A program made the position numbers and the translations under genes. The notes under the pieces were generated by a model. The model saw only the letters and a list, made by a program, of their open reading frames with translations. It was not told the DNA's origin and did no database searches. Of a stretch of DNA of 64,000 nucleotides, positions 25,082 to 33,690 are shown in pieces (within the stretch, counting starts at the first letter, position 1; each line of letters opens with the position of its first letter). Source of the DNA: a virus. The stretch lies in the IMG/VR virus record IMGVR_UViG_3300023108_001314, positions 62,001 through 126,000 of that record, one strand, 5' to 3'.

Positions 25082-26120
25082 AGTAGTCCTCCTGAGAACC
25101 TTGTCTTGCTAAGTCTTGTGTTACACAATGCACACCGCCATCCCAAAAATACTGGTGTCTAAAGTTCCAGTAGATAGGTGTAATACCTTGTTTTTCCATT
25201 CTTGCAAATGCTTCTTTGTTTGTGCCAGTGCAAATAACATAATCTTCAGACACACTTAACACATTTACATCAAAAACTGTTTCATCTACGTAACCTGTCC
25301 AATGACTAAAATATTCATCAATAAAGTCTTTGTAAAAACGTTGCTTACGCATTTTATCAAATTCGTCTGGAAGTTCTGTTTCGCTAGACACTTCAATAAT
25401 ATCCCAGTTTTGTAATTTTTCTGGTATCCATTTTTTATTCCATGTCATTAGTACACCCGGCTTTAATAGTGCAATCTTGCCGTCACAGTGTCCGCCGACA
25501 GCAACTTCGTTCCATCTAAACTCATCGCCTAGTTCTTTTTTCAGCCAGTCTAATCCAACATCGGTACCTTTGCCTTTTTTAAGATCTTTATTACCACTTT
25601 GAGAATGAAACAAATCTTTACCACACTTAATAATGTTTGCAGCATGAAACATAATTTGATCGTTTTCATTATATGGAGGTGCTTTGCTTGTAAGTTTTGC
25701 CATAGGCATACTTAACCATCTATAACCATTATTATAGAATTGTCTACTAATGTCAGTATATGCAAGATTCTCAAAAAATCTACCACCGCTTGCTGTATAG
25801 TGCTCTACAATAGTGTTGCCAAACACACCTAACACATCTCTTGGCATAAGTGGATGGTTAGGAAAATGACTACCAAACCATGGCGTTTGTACAGTTGCTT
25901 TATCCCAACTATATTGCATTAGATTATTAGGACGGTGTACTGTAACATCTAAATCTTCAAGTATTTTTACTAAAGATTCTAAGTCTTCAGCAGTTTCTTC
26001 ATTTACACGTTTTAGTAAATCTCTTGCATTTGAGTCAGGAACATCATTAAAATCTTCAGCGTTATAAGTGCCGCCTACAATGATATCAGTAAGTTTTTGA
26101 AATTCGGTAAAAGTTGCCAA
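25074..26120 (-). CDS. Amidinotransferase (glycine/inosamine-phosphate amidinotransferase family)
   Basis: A 348-residue protein starting at a TTG, with GGAG eight bases upstream. The catalytic set of the family is visible: H-x-D in GGHCDGK (His211, Asp213) and a nucleophilic Cys332 in GGVHCVTQD, plus M-P-R-D near residue 92. Such enzymes move the amidino group of arginine to an amine, forming a guanidino compound. It is only weakly similar to the second copy at 40837, so they are not a recent duplication. A TTGACA-N17-TAGTAT promoter candidate precedes it. The downstream radical SAM and PLP genes suggest a guanidinylation step in a larger pathway, as inference. Confidence 0.85.
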   Translation of the reverse strand: MATFTEFQKLTDIIVGGTYNAEDFNDVPDSNARDLLKRVNEETAEDLESLVKILEDLDVTVHRPNNLMQYSWDKATVQTPWFGSHFPNHPLMPRDVLGVFGNTIVEHYTASGGRFFENLAYTDISRQFYNNGYRWLSMPMAKLTSKAPPYNENDQIMFHAANIIKCGKDLFHSQSGNKDLKKGKGTDVGLDWLKKELGDEFRWNEVAVGGHCDGKIALLKPGVLMTWNKKWIPEKLQNWDIIEVSSETELPDEFDKMRKQRFYKDFIDEYFSHWTGYVDETVFDVNVLSVSEDYVICTGTNKEAFARMEKQGITPIYWNFRHQYFWDGGVHCVTQDLARQGSQEDYFA

Positions 26121-26143
26121 TATAGTTCTCCATTATTAGTACT

Positions 26144-26172
26144 ATACTAACATAAATTTCCTTTATTGTCAA
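26144..26172 (-). promoter_or_regulatory. Possible sigma70-type promoter before the amidinotransferase
   Basis: On the minus strand TTGACA (26167-26172) is followed after 17 bases by TAGTAT (26144-26149). The -35 is perfect, the -10 matches 4 of 6. It overlaps the 3' end of the upstream radical SAM gene and drives toward the amidinotransferase, where one of the few true intergenic gaps of the run lies. The weak -10 keeps this a candidate. Confidence 0.45.
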
Positions 26173-27355
26173 TAGGTAAAACCTTCTTATAGTCTAATCC
26201 TGTTACGGCATCCATTTCCGCTGACCGTTCTAGAAGTTCGTTCCATAACTCTAAATCTGTCTCGCCACCTTTAAGTCCTTGCATTATTGCACGTTTATGA
26301 AAGGGCTGGACGTTATCCCAAGTTTCCATTTTATCTATTAGGTGTTGCTTATACTCTTCTGGCATTGTACCAATAGAAGTATATTCCGGCCATCTTATAC
26401 AATCTATAGAATGCTTGTCTTTGTGTATAATACTTTGTACCCATTTAGATAATTCGTTAAAACTCCAAATAGAAAATACACTTAAACAACTATGAACACT
26501 AAAAATTAAATTAGCATCTAAATCTAAATACTTTTTTACATTTTCTTCAATTTCATTCCAATTGCTTAGTGTACGATTGTAATCATTACCATAACCATAG
26601 CCATCAATCGAAAAGCATAATTCAACACTTTTACATTTTTTCCAAACTTCAATATCTTCCTTTGTAGGAAATTTAGTTGCATTTGTATGATAGACTATAG
26701 ATACATCGGATAAATCATCGTATTTTGCTAGGTCTTGTAAAAAAGGCGAATGTTCAGGAGACATAAAGGGTTCGCCTCCGAGTATTTTAATCATTGTTGG
26801 TTTGTTAAATTTTGTTAAATCAAAGTCACGTACTGTGTTTACTTCTGGTTTAACCTTGGCACCTTGATTATAATAATGATCTGGTACATGATGCATCATG
26901 CTGTCTGTTCTAGGAGCATCTTTCCATGCAGCATTATATAATCTTGCCCACGTTGTGCTTTCATCTACATTACACATTCTACATGCAAGATTACAATGAT
27001 TACTTAAAAACACTTCTAAGTAATCTAGTTCAAATTTATCTTCTATATAGCCGTAAAGTTGGTTAAAGTGCATACGCATATTGCGACCGCCAAGTTTTTC
27101 TTCTTCCCAACATTTAACACATTCAGGCAATTTTTCACCTGCTTTCATTTTATCTCTAATTTTTTGAAAGTATTCTGGGTGATTAACTGCTTCCTCTGGT
27201 GGTAAAAACTTATATTCTTTAAATTCACTTTCTCCAAATGCCTTAAATCTGCAACACGGCAAAACAGTAGGCTTCCCGTTCTCAGCACCTAATGCCATAT
27301 GCTTCCATGGTAATACACAACTGTTCTTACTCAAAAAAATTCCCTTTCTGAACAT
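26147..27355 (-). CDS. Radical SAM protein with N-terminal twitch domain
   Basis: A 402-residue protein. Cys13, Cys34/Cys35, Cys79 and Cys82 form the N-terminal auxiliary-cluster set; CNLACRMC (Cys121, Cys125, Cys128) the SAM cluster; LGGEPF the G-G-E-P motif. The ATG at 27355 overlaps the upstream gene by 25 bases; a TTG at residue 8 with AAAGGGA upstream is an alternative. Overall it is a standard member of its group; the substrate is unknown. Confidence 0.85.
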   Translation of the reverse strand: MFRKGIFLSKNSCVLPWKHMALGAENGKPTVLPCCRFKAFGESEFKEYKFLPPEEAVNHPEYFQKIRDKMKAGEKLPECVKCWEEEKLGGRNMRMHFNQLYGYIEDKFELDYLEVFLSNHCNLACRMCNVDESTTWARLYNAAWKDAPRTDSMMHHVPDHYYNQGAKVKPEVNTVRDFDLTKFNKPTMIKILGGEPFMSPEHSPFLQDLAKYDDLSDVSIVYHTNATKFPTKEDIEVWKKCKSVELCFSIDGYGYGNDYNRTLSNWNEIEENVKKYLDLDANLIFSVHSCLSVFSIWSFNELSKWVQSIIHKDKHSIDCIRWPEYTSIGTMPEEYKQHLIDKMETWDNVQPFHKRAIMQGLKGGETDLELWNELLERSAEMDAVTGLDYKKVLPIDNKGNLC

Positions 27356-28347
27356 TTATTACATTCGCCTATTTCGTTATTAGTAATTTTTTTTGGCAAA
27401 GTGTCTTTGAAAAAAGTATGCTCTAATATTTCTTGTAATGTAAAACTATTTAAACTATTAAAATTTTGTCCGTATAAATCTGGTGCATGTATAAATTCTT
27501 TTAAATCATTGTATTGTTCATTTTCGTATGTCATAGATTTTAAACTATAACAACACGGCCATACATGACCAGTTTCGCTTATTTGTATTTCACCTCTTTT
27601 CATCCAAGGACATACAGTTTTAAAAGTAGGTTGATCTCCTATATCTACTGACACAGTTTTGTAGTTGAATTTTTGTAATTCTTTTACAGTTTGAAAATCG
27701 ATACCTTTGATTTTAGTTGCAGTATAACTCTTATATTCAACCATATCAATTTCTTTTACACAAGATCTGTTAACTTGAAAGCCTACAAAACCAAGTTTTT
27801 TTGCTGTATTACTTATTTCTTCTATTTGATGCAAATTGTAATCAAAAACAATCGTTCTCCATACAGCATTAGCACCAGACTCGATAAAAGAAGTAGCGTT
27901 TTCTATAACTTTGTGCCAGTTTACTCCTCGTCTGTAAATATGATTAGTATCTTCCAATCCATCAATACTGAAAATTAAGTCATGTGCTTTAAACTTTTGT
28001 AATGTTTTACCTAAAGAATACCACCATTCTTTATTTCTTGCACTACCGTTTGTATGAATAACAACATATAAGTGTGGATTAGTTTCGGCAAGATAATTAA
28101 TCATTTCTAATGCACTAGGATGCATTTGAAAATCACCTACTGATCCATTAAACACTATTTCTTTAACAGTTGACAAATTAGACTTACATAAACTGTGCCA
28201 AGCTCTTACCGGAAAGTGTTTTAGTTTAAGTCTAGGATTTATTTTGCCGCCATCGATGTTGCGATCACAACTACCACAACTAGCATTACAATAAGATGTA
28301 AATTCTATTTGTAACGTGAATATATCACTGTGTTTCAAATGAAACAT
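27331..28347 (-). CDS. Radical SAM protein with SPASM-like C-terminus
   Basis: A 338-residue protein: CNASCGSC (Cys20, Cys24, Cys27), then FNGSVGDF in place of the G-G-E-P strand, SIDGLEDTNHIYRRG, and a C-terminal cluster set (VCPWMKRGE, VWPCCY, GECNKC). It is a paralogue of 6520, 29983/29724 and 33687, sharing the D-G-L-x-D-T-N-x-x-Y-R segment. It overlaps the upstream twitch-type gene. Substrate unknown. Confidence 0.85.
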   Translation of the reverse strand: MFHLKHSDIFTLQIEFTSYCNASCGSCDRNIDGGKINPRLKLKHFPVRAWHSLCKSNLSTVKEIVFNGSVGDFQMHPSALEMINYLAETNPHLYVVIHTNGSARNKEWWYSLGKTLQKFKAHDLIFSIDGLEDTNHIYRRGVNWHKVIENATSFIESGANAVWRTIVFDYNLHQIEEISNTAKKLGFVGFQVNRSCVKEIDMVEYKSYTATKIKGIDFQTVKELQKFNYKTVSVDIGDQPTFKTVCPWMKRGEIQISETGHVWPCCYSLKSMTYENEQYNDLKEFIHAPDLYGQNFNSLNSFTLQEILEHTFFKDTLPKKITNNEIGECNKCSEREFF

Positions 28348-29749
28348 CGAATATATCTTTCATTTCAGGAAAAGTTTCTGCAAATGTTATGCCACGTTGG
28401 CGATCGCACAAATCTAAAAATTCTTTCATTTCTGGTAAGCGTCTACTCCAGTCTTCACTTTCCATAAAACTTAAAATACCATTAAGACGTTTAATTCCGT
28501 ATTCTGCACTACGGAATTGTTCATACGTAACTTTACCTTTGTGCCATCTAGGAATACCAAGTTCCCAGTTTTCTTCCCACCAAGGATACCATGATTCGTA
28601 CTTGCGTCTACATTCTTCTTTAAACCATTTAGGCAAAACTTTTACATTTAAATGGGCAGGCCAATATACAAAATGCTGACTAATGCCACCTGCGCCAAAT
28701 GGCCACATGTTTATTTTCTTAAAACCTTGTTCTAGTTTCCATTGAATAAAGTCAGGAAGATAATATACATTAAGTGCTTGAACTGCACATGCAATAGTAA
28801 CTTCTACATTATTACTAGTTTGTGTATCTAAAATACGAAACACTTCTTCTTGACGTTTCCATTCGCTTGGATAACGAATATAACTATTCATTTCTTTAAT
28901 ACTATCTATCGAATAGTGAAAACGCACAAGTTTGAATTCTCGCCATAAATCAAATAAATCTTCTCTCCATTCAACTCCATTTGAGTTATAACGTAGTTCA
29001 AGATCTTTTGCATAACCCATTTTAATTGCATGTTCAAGTATTTCATAGTGTTCCTCGATAATAAGACTCTCGCCACCGGCAAAATAAATCTGCTGCATAC
29101 TCGGCATTTGTTCATAGAATTGCTCCCAAAACACAGGATTTTGTTTGTGCCAGTTGTAACTACTTCCGTTTGTACTGCCTTTGTTTTCCCATTGCATAAT
29201 TTCTTTGAGAGACTCATTTTTAACAGCAGGAAAAATTGCCTTCCAATCTTTAATCCAACCTGAACTATCATGCGGTGAACACATTACACATGCAAGTTGA
29301 CATTTTGTTCCGAAACGTAAATCAATATACGCTAGATTAGGTGGCACACTGCCGTCTTCATTTGTTTCTTGTAGTATCTTATCTACATCAACACGCTGAC
29401 TCCAGTAGTCTGTTTCCCACATACGTTTACTACGATGACCTGCTGCTTCTTCTTTAAAACATTTTAAACAACTAGGTGGCTTTTCACCAGCAAGCATTTG
29501 CTTACGTACATTCTTCATGTATGTGCTGTTCCAAGCACTTTGAAAATCACTTACATTTAAATTGTTAGGACGTCCTTCATCATCCTTAAGAATGCCTACT
29601 TGGCCCCCGTGTTCTTTATCATTTGTTGCACCAACTGAACTTGCATTTGCTGTGCAGCATACTCTCATACTACCGTCTGGTCTTGTGCTTAGATGCACCC
29701 AAGGTAATAAACAAAATGTGTCGCTAATCTTTGTGTGTTTTGTATTCAT
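28325..29749 (-). CDS. Radical SAM protein with N-terminal twitch domain
   Basis: A 474-residue protein, one of the longer members because of insertions at residues 35-65 and 120-140. Cys13, Cys31/Cys32, Cys94 and Cys97 are the N-terminal cluster set; CQLACVMC (Cys150, Cys154, Cys157) the SAM cluster; FAGGES takes the G-G-E-P position, with Ser in place of Pro. Overlaps the split radical SAM gene upstream by 26 bases. Substrate unknown. Confidence 0.85.
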   Translation of the reverse strand: MNTKHTKISDTFCLLPWVHLSTRPDGSMRVCCTANASSVGATNDKEHGGQVGILKDDEGRPNNLNVSDFQSAWNSTYMKNVRKQMLAGEKPPSCLKCFKEEAAGHRSKRMWETDYWSQRVDVDKILQETNEDGSVPPNLAYIDLRFGTKCQLACVMCSPHDSSGWIKDWKAIFPAVKNESLKEIMQWENKGSTNGSSYNWHKQNPVFWEQFYEQMPSMQQIYFAGGESLIIEEHYEILEHAIKMGYAKDLELRYNSNGVEWREDLFDLWREFKLVRFHYSIDSIKEMNSYIRYPSEWKRQEEVFRILDTQTSNNVEVTIACAVQALNVYYLPDFIQWKLEQGFKKINMWPFGAGGISQHFVYWPAHLNVKVLPKWFKEECRRKYESWYPWWEENWELGIPRWHKGKVTYEQFRSAEYGIKRLNGILSFMESEDWSRRLPEMKEFLDLCDRQRGITFAETFPEMKDIFDVSFETQ

Positions 29750-30002
29750 TGTTTATCGCTTTACAAAATTTTTTGCATATAGGATCAGGATCTGTTTCCC
29801 AACCTTCAGTGTTAAAATGTTTACTGAATGCTTCACTATCTATTATAGCATCTAATCCATTTTTTGCAATAGAATTCCAGTCTTTATCTAAACTTTTTAG
29901 ATAAGGAGACATGCTTGGCTCAGTAAGTGTCCAGCAACAGGGCCATGCATGTCCGTCAGTGTCTATAACAATACCTTTTGTCCTACACTTTATCTTTGTC
30001 AT
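29724..30002 (-). CDS. Detached SPASM half of a split radical SAM protein
   Basis: A 92-residue ORF from the ATG at 30002, beginning MTKIKCRTKG. It holds the C-terminal cluster pattern of the SPASM-type paralogues: KIKC, then DGHAWPCCW, and at the end a C-K-K-F-C pair (DPDPICKKFCK). It continues the radical SAM core at 29983-30648 in the -1 frame, overlapping its end by 20 bases. In the full-length paralogues the same segments follow the core without a break. It is either a separately translated second subunit or the remnant of a frameshift. Confidence 0.65.
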   Translation of the reverse strand: MTKIKCRTKGIVIDTDGHAWPCCWTLTEPSMSPYLKSLDKDWNSIAKNGLDAIIDSEAFSKHFNTEGWETDPDPICKKFCKAINNEYKTHKD

Positions 30003-30648
30003 ACCATTTCCATTCGCTGACTTTATTTGCCCAAGCAAAAACTTGTTCTTTCATTTCTTTGTCTACAATTTTATACTTCCAATCTCTAGTATTTAATTTT
30101 ATATCCATTTCTAATTTATTTTTCCTTGCTAATTCAATAGCTTCGGGTACACTTCTATAATTAAATGTAAACACTAAAAAATCCCAACATACTACAGCAC
30201 CTGATTCATTTGCAGCAATCATATGTTCCCACGCTCTGTTAAAATCTACCTCAATTCTATATTTACTACTCTGTTCTGCTGTTATACCATCTATACCAAA
30301 ATTCAAACGTAGTTGATCTTTCCAACGTTTTGCAATACTTACATACCAATCTTTCTGTCTTAGGCCACCGTTTGTTGCTACTTGAACTTCTTTACCTGAA
30401 GCACATCCATAATCTATCATTTCTTCTATATCAGGATGCATTAATGGATCTCCATAATCTCCGCAAAAATAAATTACTTCGACTGCACTCGGAGCAGTGT
30501 CTACCATCTTCTTATAAGTTTCTAAGGAAAAATGTCTATATACTAATTTGTCCTTTGCATCTAACTCTGTTCTTGGACATAAAGGACATTTTGCTTGGCA
30601 ATAAGTTGTAGGACTAAATTCTAATGTTTCAAACTTTCTGTAATCCAC
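29983..30648 (-). CDS. Radical SAM core, split from its SPASM domain
   Basis: A 221-residue protein from a GTG that overlaps the upstream stop (TAGTG). CQAKCPLC (Cys17, Cys21, Cys24) and FCGDYGDPLMHPD are present, as is an LNFGIDG strand matching paralogues, but the frame ends at KDKV, where the paralogues go on to a Cys-rich C-terminus. That part lies in the -1 frame downstream. I see no classical slippery heptamer at the junction. Whether the two halves act as one enzyme is open. Confidence 0.75.
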   Translation of the reverse strand: MDYRKFETLEFSPTTYCQAKCPLCPRTELDAKDKLVYRHFSLETYKKMVDTAPSAVEVIYFCGDYGDPLMHPDIEEMIDYGCASGKEVQVATNGGLRQKDWYVSIAKRWKDQLRLNFGIDGITAEQSSKYRIEVDFNRAWEHMIAANESGAVVCWDFLVFTFNYRSVPEAIELARKNKLEMDIKLNTRDWKYKIVDKEMKEQVFAWANKVSEWKWYDKDKV

Positions 30649-31973
30649 TAAACATATTCCTCTAGTTCAGGAAAATAATCTAACATTTTTTTATTGTTAA
30701 TACGTTCACACAGTTTAATATATTTTGTAGATCTTTCAGATAATTTTTCTTGGCCGTTAAAATTATTTTTCATATAATTCAAACAATCATTTGTAAAGTA
30801 TTCCCACCTATCAATAAAATCTTTATTATTTGTCGACAGTTTTGCTTTTTCTATACTGTCTTGCATTTCGTTTATACATCTTTGTCTAATAGAATCTGGT
30901 AATTCTAAACTAGATACAGGATTATCTAGTACTAGACTAGTATGAAATAATAAATCATACTCTAACCAATTGTTTAAAATATCAGTCCAACGCAAAGCAC
31001 TAAACATGTTAAATGTTACAGTGCCTTTTAGAATTATGTTACTTAAATTGAAATCTTTAATTCTGCGTAAATTGCTTTTAACAAGTTCAATATCTCCACG
31101 CATTCTAAAAAAATCATATGTGTCAAACGATGCATCTATACTACAAACAATTTCTACTTGTTTAAACTTCATCCAATACTTTAAATACTTTGATATGTCT
31201 TTGACATTAAGATTTGTATTATAGACTAATTTTTGATCTTGCGGATTTTTACTTGTCATATATTCTAACCAGTCTATATGTTCTGGAGTAAGTAACGGTT
31301 CACCGCCTGTAAAATGAATCATAGAAGCAGATGCGAGTAATTCTTTTATGTCTTCTTTATATCTGCTTTCGCTATTGAGAGCAACTTTGAATAATTTAGA
31401 TATATTATTATGTGTAACAGATTCATCTAAATCATCAACTTCTTTACCAACATCGTAAGATGTTTCTTCATATATTTCAAAAGTTTCTTTGTCAGTTAAA
31501 CTTGTTACCCAAAGTGTACTACTGCCTGGGCCGCAGTGCATACATTGCAAATTACATAAATTACTAGGACGTATTTCTATCCTTTCAAGATCAGTAAGTC
31601 TAGATTCGTCTGGATTATTTTTTATAAAATCTATAAGTGCATCTTTATCTTCAACTTGTCTTTCAAAATCTCCAAAAAAATCCATTCTAGGCGACTTACT
31701 ATTAGAATCTTCTGCATTCCAACAACTTACGCAATTTTTATTTCTTTGTCCGCAATACAGGTCATTCCTAATATTTTTATAATAATCATTGTTAAACAGT
31801 TTTGTAAATGGTTGTTTCTTCCAATTGCCTACACGTTCTCTACCCCTGTAGCATGTATATACAGAACCGGATTGATCCAAGTCAGCGTTAATGTAAGGTG
31901 CAAAACAGAATGTATCGGGATTTAATCCTAACTTTTCTAATTCGTTTCGCATATCTTCAAGTGTTTTAATCAT
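30648..31973 (-). CDS. Radical SAM protein with N-terminal twitch domain
   Basis: A 441-residue protein with Cys23, Cys41, Cys81 and Cys84 in the N-terminal cluster domain (FCFAPYINAD, TCYRG, CVSC), CNLQCMHC (Cys140, Cys144, Cys147) and FTGGEPLL. The R-G-R-E-R region after Cys41 is unlike its paralogues. The ATG overlaps the upstream oxygenase stop as ATGA. Substrate unknown. Confidence 0.85.
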   Translation of the reverse strand: MIKTLEDMRNELEKLGLNPDTFCFAPYINADLDQSGSVYTCYRGRERVGNWKKQPFTKLFNNDYYKNIRNDLYCGQRNKNCVSCWNAEDSNSKSPRMDFFGDFERQVEDKDALIDFIKNNPDESRLTDLERIEIRPSNLCNLQCMHCGPGSSTLWVTSLTDKETFEIYEETSYDVGKEVDDLDESVTHNNISKLFKVALNSESRYKEDIKELLASASMIHFTGGEPLLTPEHIDWLEYMTSKNPQDQKLVYNTNLNVKDISKYLKYWMKFKQVEIVCSIDASFDTYDFFRMRGDIELVKSNLRRIKDFNLSNIILKGTVTFNMFSALRWTDILNNWLEYDLLFHTSLVLDNPVSSLELPDSIRQRCINEMQDSIEKAKLSTNNKDFIDRWEYFTNDCLNYMKNNFNGQEKLSERSTKYIKLCERINNKKMLDYFPELEEYV

Positions 31974-32968
31974 ACGTCTTCGTATTCCATAGGATTATGT
32001 TTTTCTAATATTTCTTCTGCTTTACAAAACAGAGGATCAGAATCATCTTTTCTAAAAACCATATCATCATATTGTTGAGCATCTGATTCTTGAATTACTC
32101 TATATTCATCGTGTTCAGGACTTAACGGATTGTTAGGAAAACAACCTGACGGAATAACAATCGGATCATAACCTTTTTCTATAAGATGGTATAATAATCG
32201 TTCTTTTTGATCTTCATCTTTCCATTTTGTATGGAAAATATTTTCACAGTCTTTTGAGGCAAGCCATGCTTCTGTAAGATTGCCCATTCGCATACTCATT
32301 TTAATATAAGTCTTATCACTATGTTTAATTGTATTATCGATAACAAATGCTAATTTACTTTTACTTGGTCGTAACACACTTCTGTGTCTGCGTTTAGCAA
32401 ATCTAAATAATATAGATCTTTTGGTATCAACAATGTCATCTACACAATGCCAACTGTAATTAGTAGCAGGTATAGCATAAAAGAAGTTAGGTTTTTGAGG
32501 TACTTGACTGTGCATTTCTCCGCGTTTGTCTACTGTCCAAGCACCTTGATTACCGTAATCGAAATAAATTTGACAAGTTACCAACCACCTAAAGTCTTTT
32601 AAATCATTGTGCGTTTCTATAAAACTACCGTCAAGGTCGTGATGATAATTTACATAAAAACTATCATGATTAAAATCTTTACCAAAAATTACTTTTTTTA
32701 GTTTAGGCAATTCATTAAGTATAGTGTCAAATGCAGGATAAAACTGTTTTTGTTTTCCTTCATCAATGCCGTCTTCATAATCTGCAATTTCTAATGGTAA
32801 AACATAATTATTTTCAGCAATACCTTTTGCTTCATGGGTACCTTCGAGTTTTGCATATTGATAAATTTTATCGTAGGGATAAGTTTTATCTAAGTAAGAA
32901 AATACCGCAGCATTAAAAAACTCTTCTTTAGTATAGTATGTAAACGGTTCTGAATGTACCTCTATCAT
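31970..32968 (-). CDS. 2OG-Fe(II) oxygenase-like protein with extra C-terminal domain
   Basis: A 332-residue protein. The N-terminal 200 residues carry ETHNDLKDFRW (His120, Asp122), SWHCVDD (His174) and KRSILFRF (Arg184), as in 2OG oxygenases acting on small molecules or protein residues. About 130 further residues (205-332) include an NLTEAWLASKD helix and a Cys-poor region with no family I recognise; it may be a second, substrate-handling domain. The start overlaps the SGNH gene stop upstream. Confidence 0.65.
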   Translation of the reverse strand: MIEVHSEPFTYYTKEEFFNAAVFSYLDKTYPYDKIYQYAKLEGTHEAKGIAENNYVLPLEIADYEDGIDEGKQKQFYPAFDTILNELPKLKKVIFGKDFNHDSFYVNYHHDLDGSFIETHNDLKDFRWLVTCQIYFDYGNQGAWTVDKRGEMHSQVPQKPNFFYAIPATNYSWHCVDDIVDTKRSILFRFAKRRHRSVLRPSKSKLAFVIDNTIKHSDKTYIKMSMRMGNLTEAWLASKDCENIFHTKWKDEDQKERLLYHLIEKGYDPIVIPSGCFPNNPLSPEHDEYRVIQESDAQQYDDMVFRKDDSDPLFCKAEEILEKHNPMEYEDV

Positions 32969-33690
32969 ATTTTATCTTTCAATCTATGTAGTATTATATC
33001 AGAAAAAGCATCATGTGCTTCCTCAAGTGGATGCTCGCCGCTACCTATAGCATAGTTATTACGTTTAGTCCAGTCTTCTATACTATCAGTTTTTGGATCT
33101 AACAACCAAACTTTGTCACTCCAGTCAATTTTATTATATACAGGACAACTATTTCTTAAATGAGATAAATTATCTGGAAATATATCTTGATGTATTTCTT
33201 TTATTCCGTTTACCATAAAATAAGGTATATCTGCTAATCTTAAGGCTGTTTGAATTTGATGTACTTGATATAAAAATTCTATACAGTTTGCTCTATAAGT
33301 TCTAACTTGCACTGCATATTTTTTAAGTGCAAGATTTGTTTTACTATACTGGTTTGCATTAAACATTCTCCATATAGTCCTATCATGATGGTGACCTATA
33401 GGTCCTAATTTTTGTAAAGTAACTTTTCTATATCCATCGTTTGTCTCTAAACTATCTTGTACAAAATGTTCAAATCTTGTAGGAGATGTCCATTGTATAA
33501 CTGCTGCTTTAATATTTTCATCTAAATTTGCAAATGTAGTTCTAACAATCCTATGATTACTGCCGCCGAGTGTTCCTAAATTTTTAAAATCTTGATTTAA
33601 TTTTTTTCCTGCAAGTGCAGCAAAACATGTATTTTCAGCATCTATTAATTCATCGCCGTATGTAAAACTGCATCCATTAAATAATATCAT
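32965..33690 (-). CDS. SGNH/GDSL hydrolase-like protein
   Basis: A 241-residue protein beginning directly with the block I motif NGCSFTYGDE (Ser8), then LGGSNHR (the G-x-x-N position), a strand AAVIQWTSPTR, and a late GEHPLEEAHD (His220) where the D-x-x-H triad residue is expected. SGNH enzymes hydrolyse or transfer acyl groups on sugars and peptides. Two other SGNH proteins are at 39963 and 51950, but similarity between them is limited to the motifs. A role in O-acetylation or de-acetylation of the glycan is possible. Confidence 0.65.
   Translation of the reverse strand: MILFNGCSFTYGDELIDAENTCFAALAGKKLNQDFKNLGTLGGSNHRIVRTTFANLDENIKAAVIQWTSPTRFEHFVQDSLETNDGYRKVTLQKLGPIGHHHDRTIWRMFNANQYSKTNLALKKYAVQVRTYRANCIEFLYQVHQIQTALRLADIPYFMVNGIKEIHQDIFPDNLSHLRNSCPVYNKIDWSDKVWLLDPKTDSIEDWTKRNNYAIGSGEHPLEEAHDAFSDIILHRLKDKI

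Noticed and set aside
28906-29271. Minus-strand frame of 121 codons inside a radical SAM gene
   Set aside because: Second frame of a motif-rich gene in the same direction; no start signal and no recognisable features.
29983-30038. Programmed -1 ribosomal frameshift site in the split radical SAM gene
   Set aside because: No heptamer of the X-XXY-YYZ type is in the right phase, and an ATG lies just where the second half starts. Restart or an indel explains it more simply.
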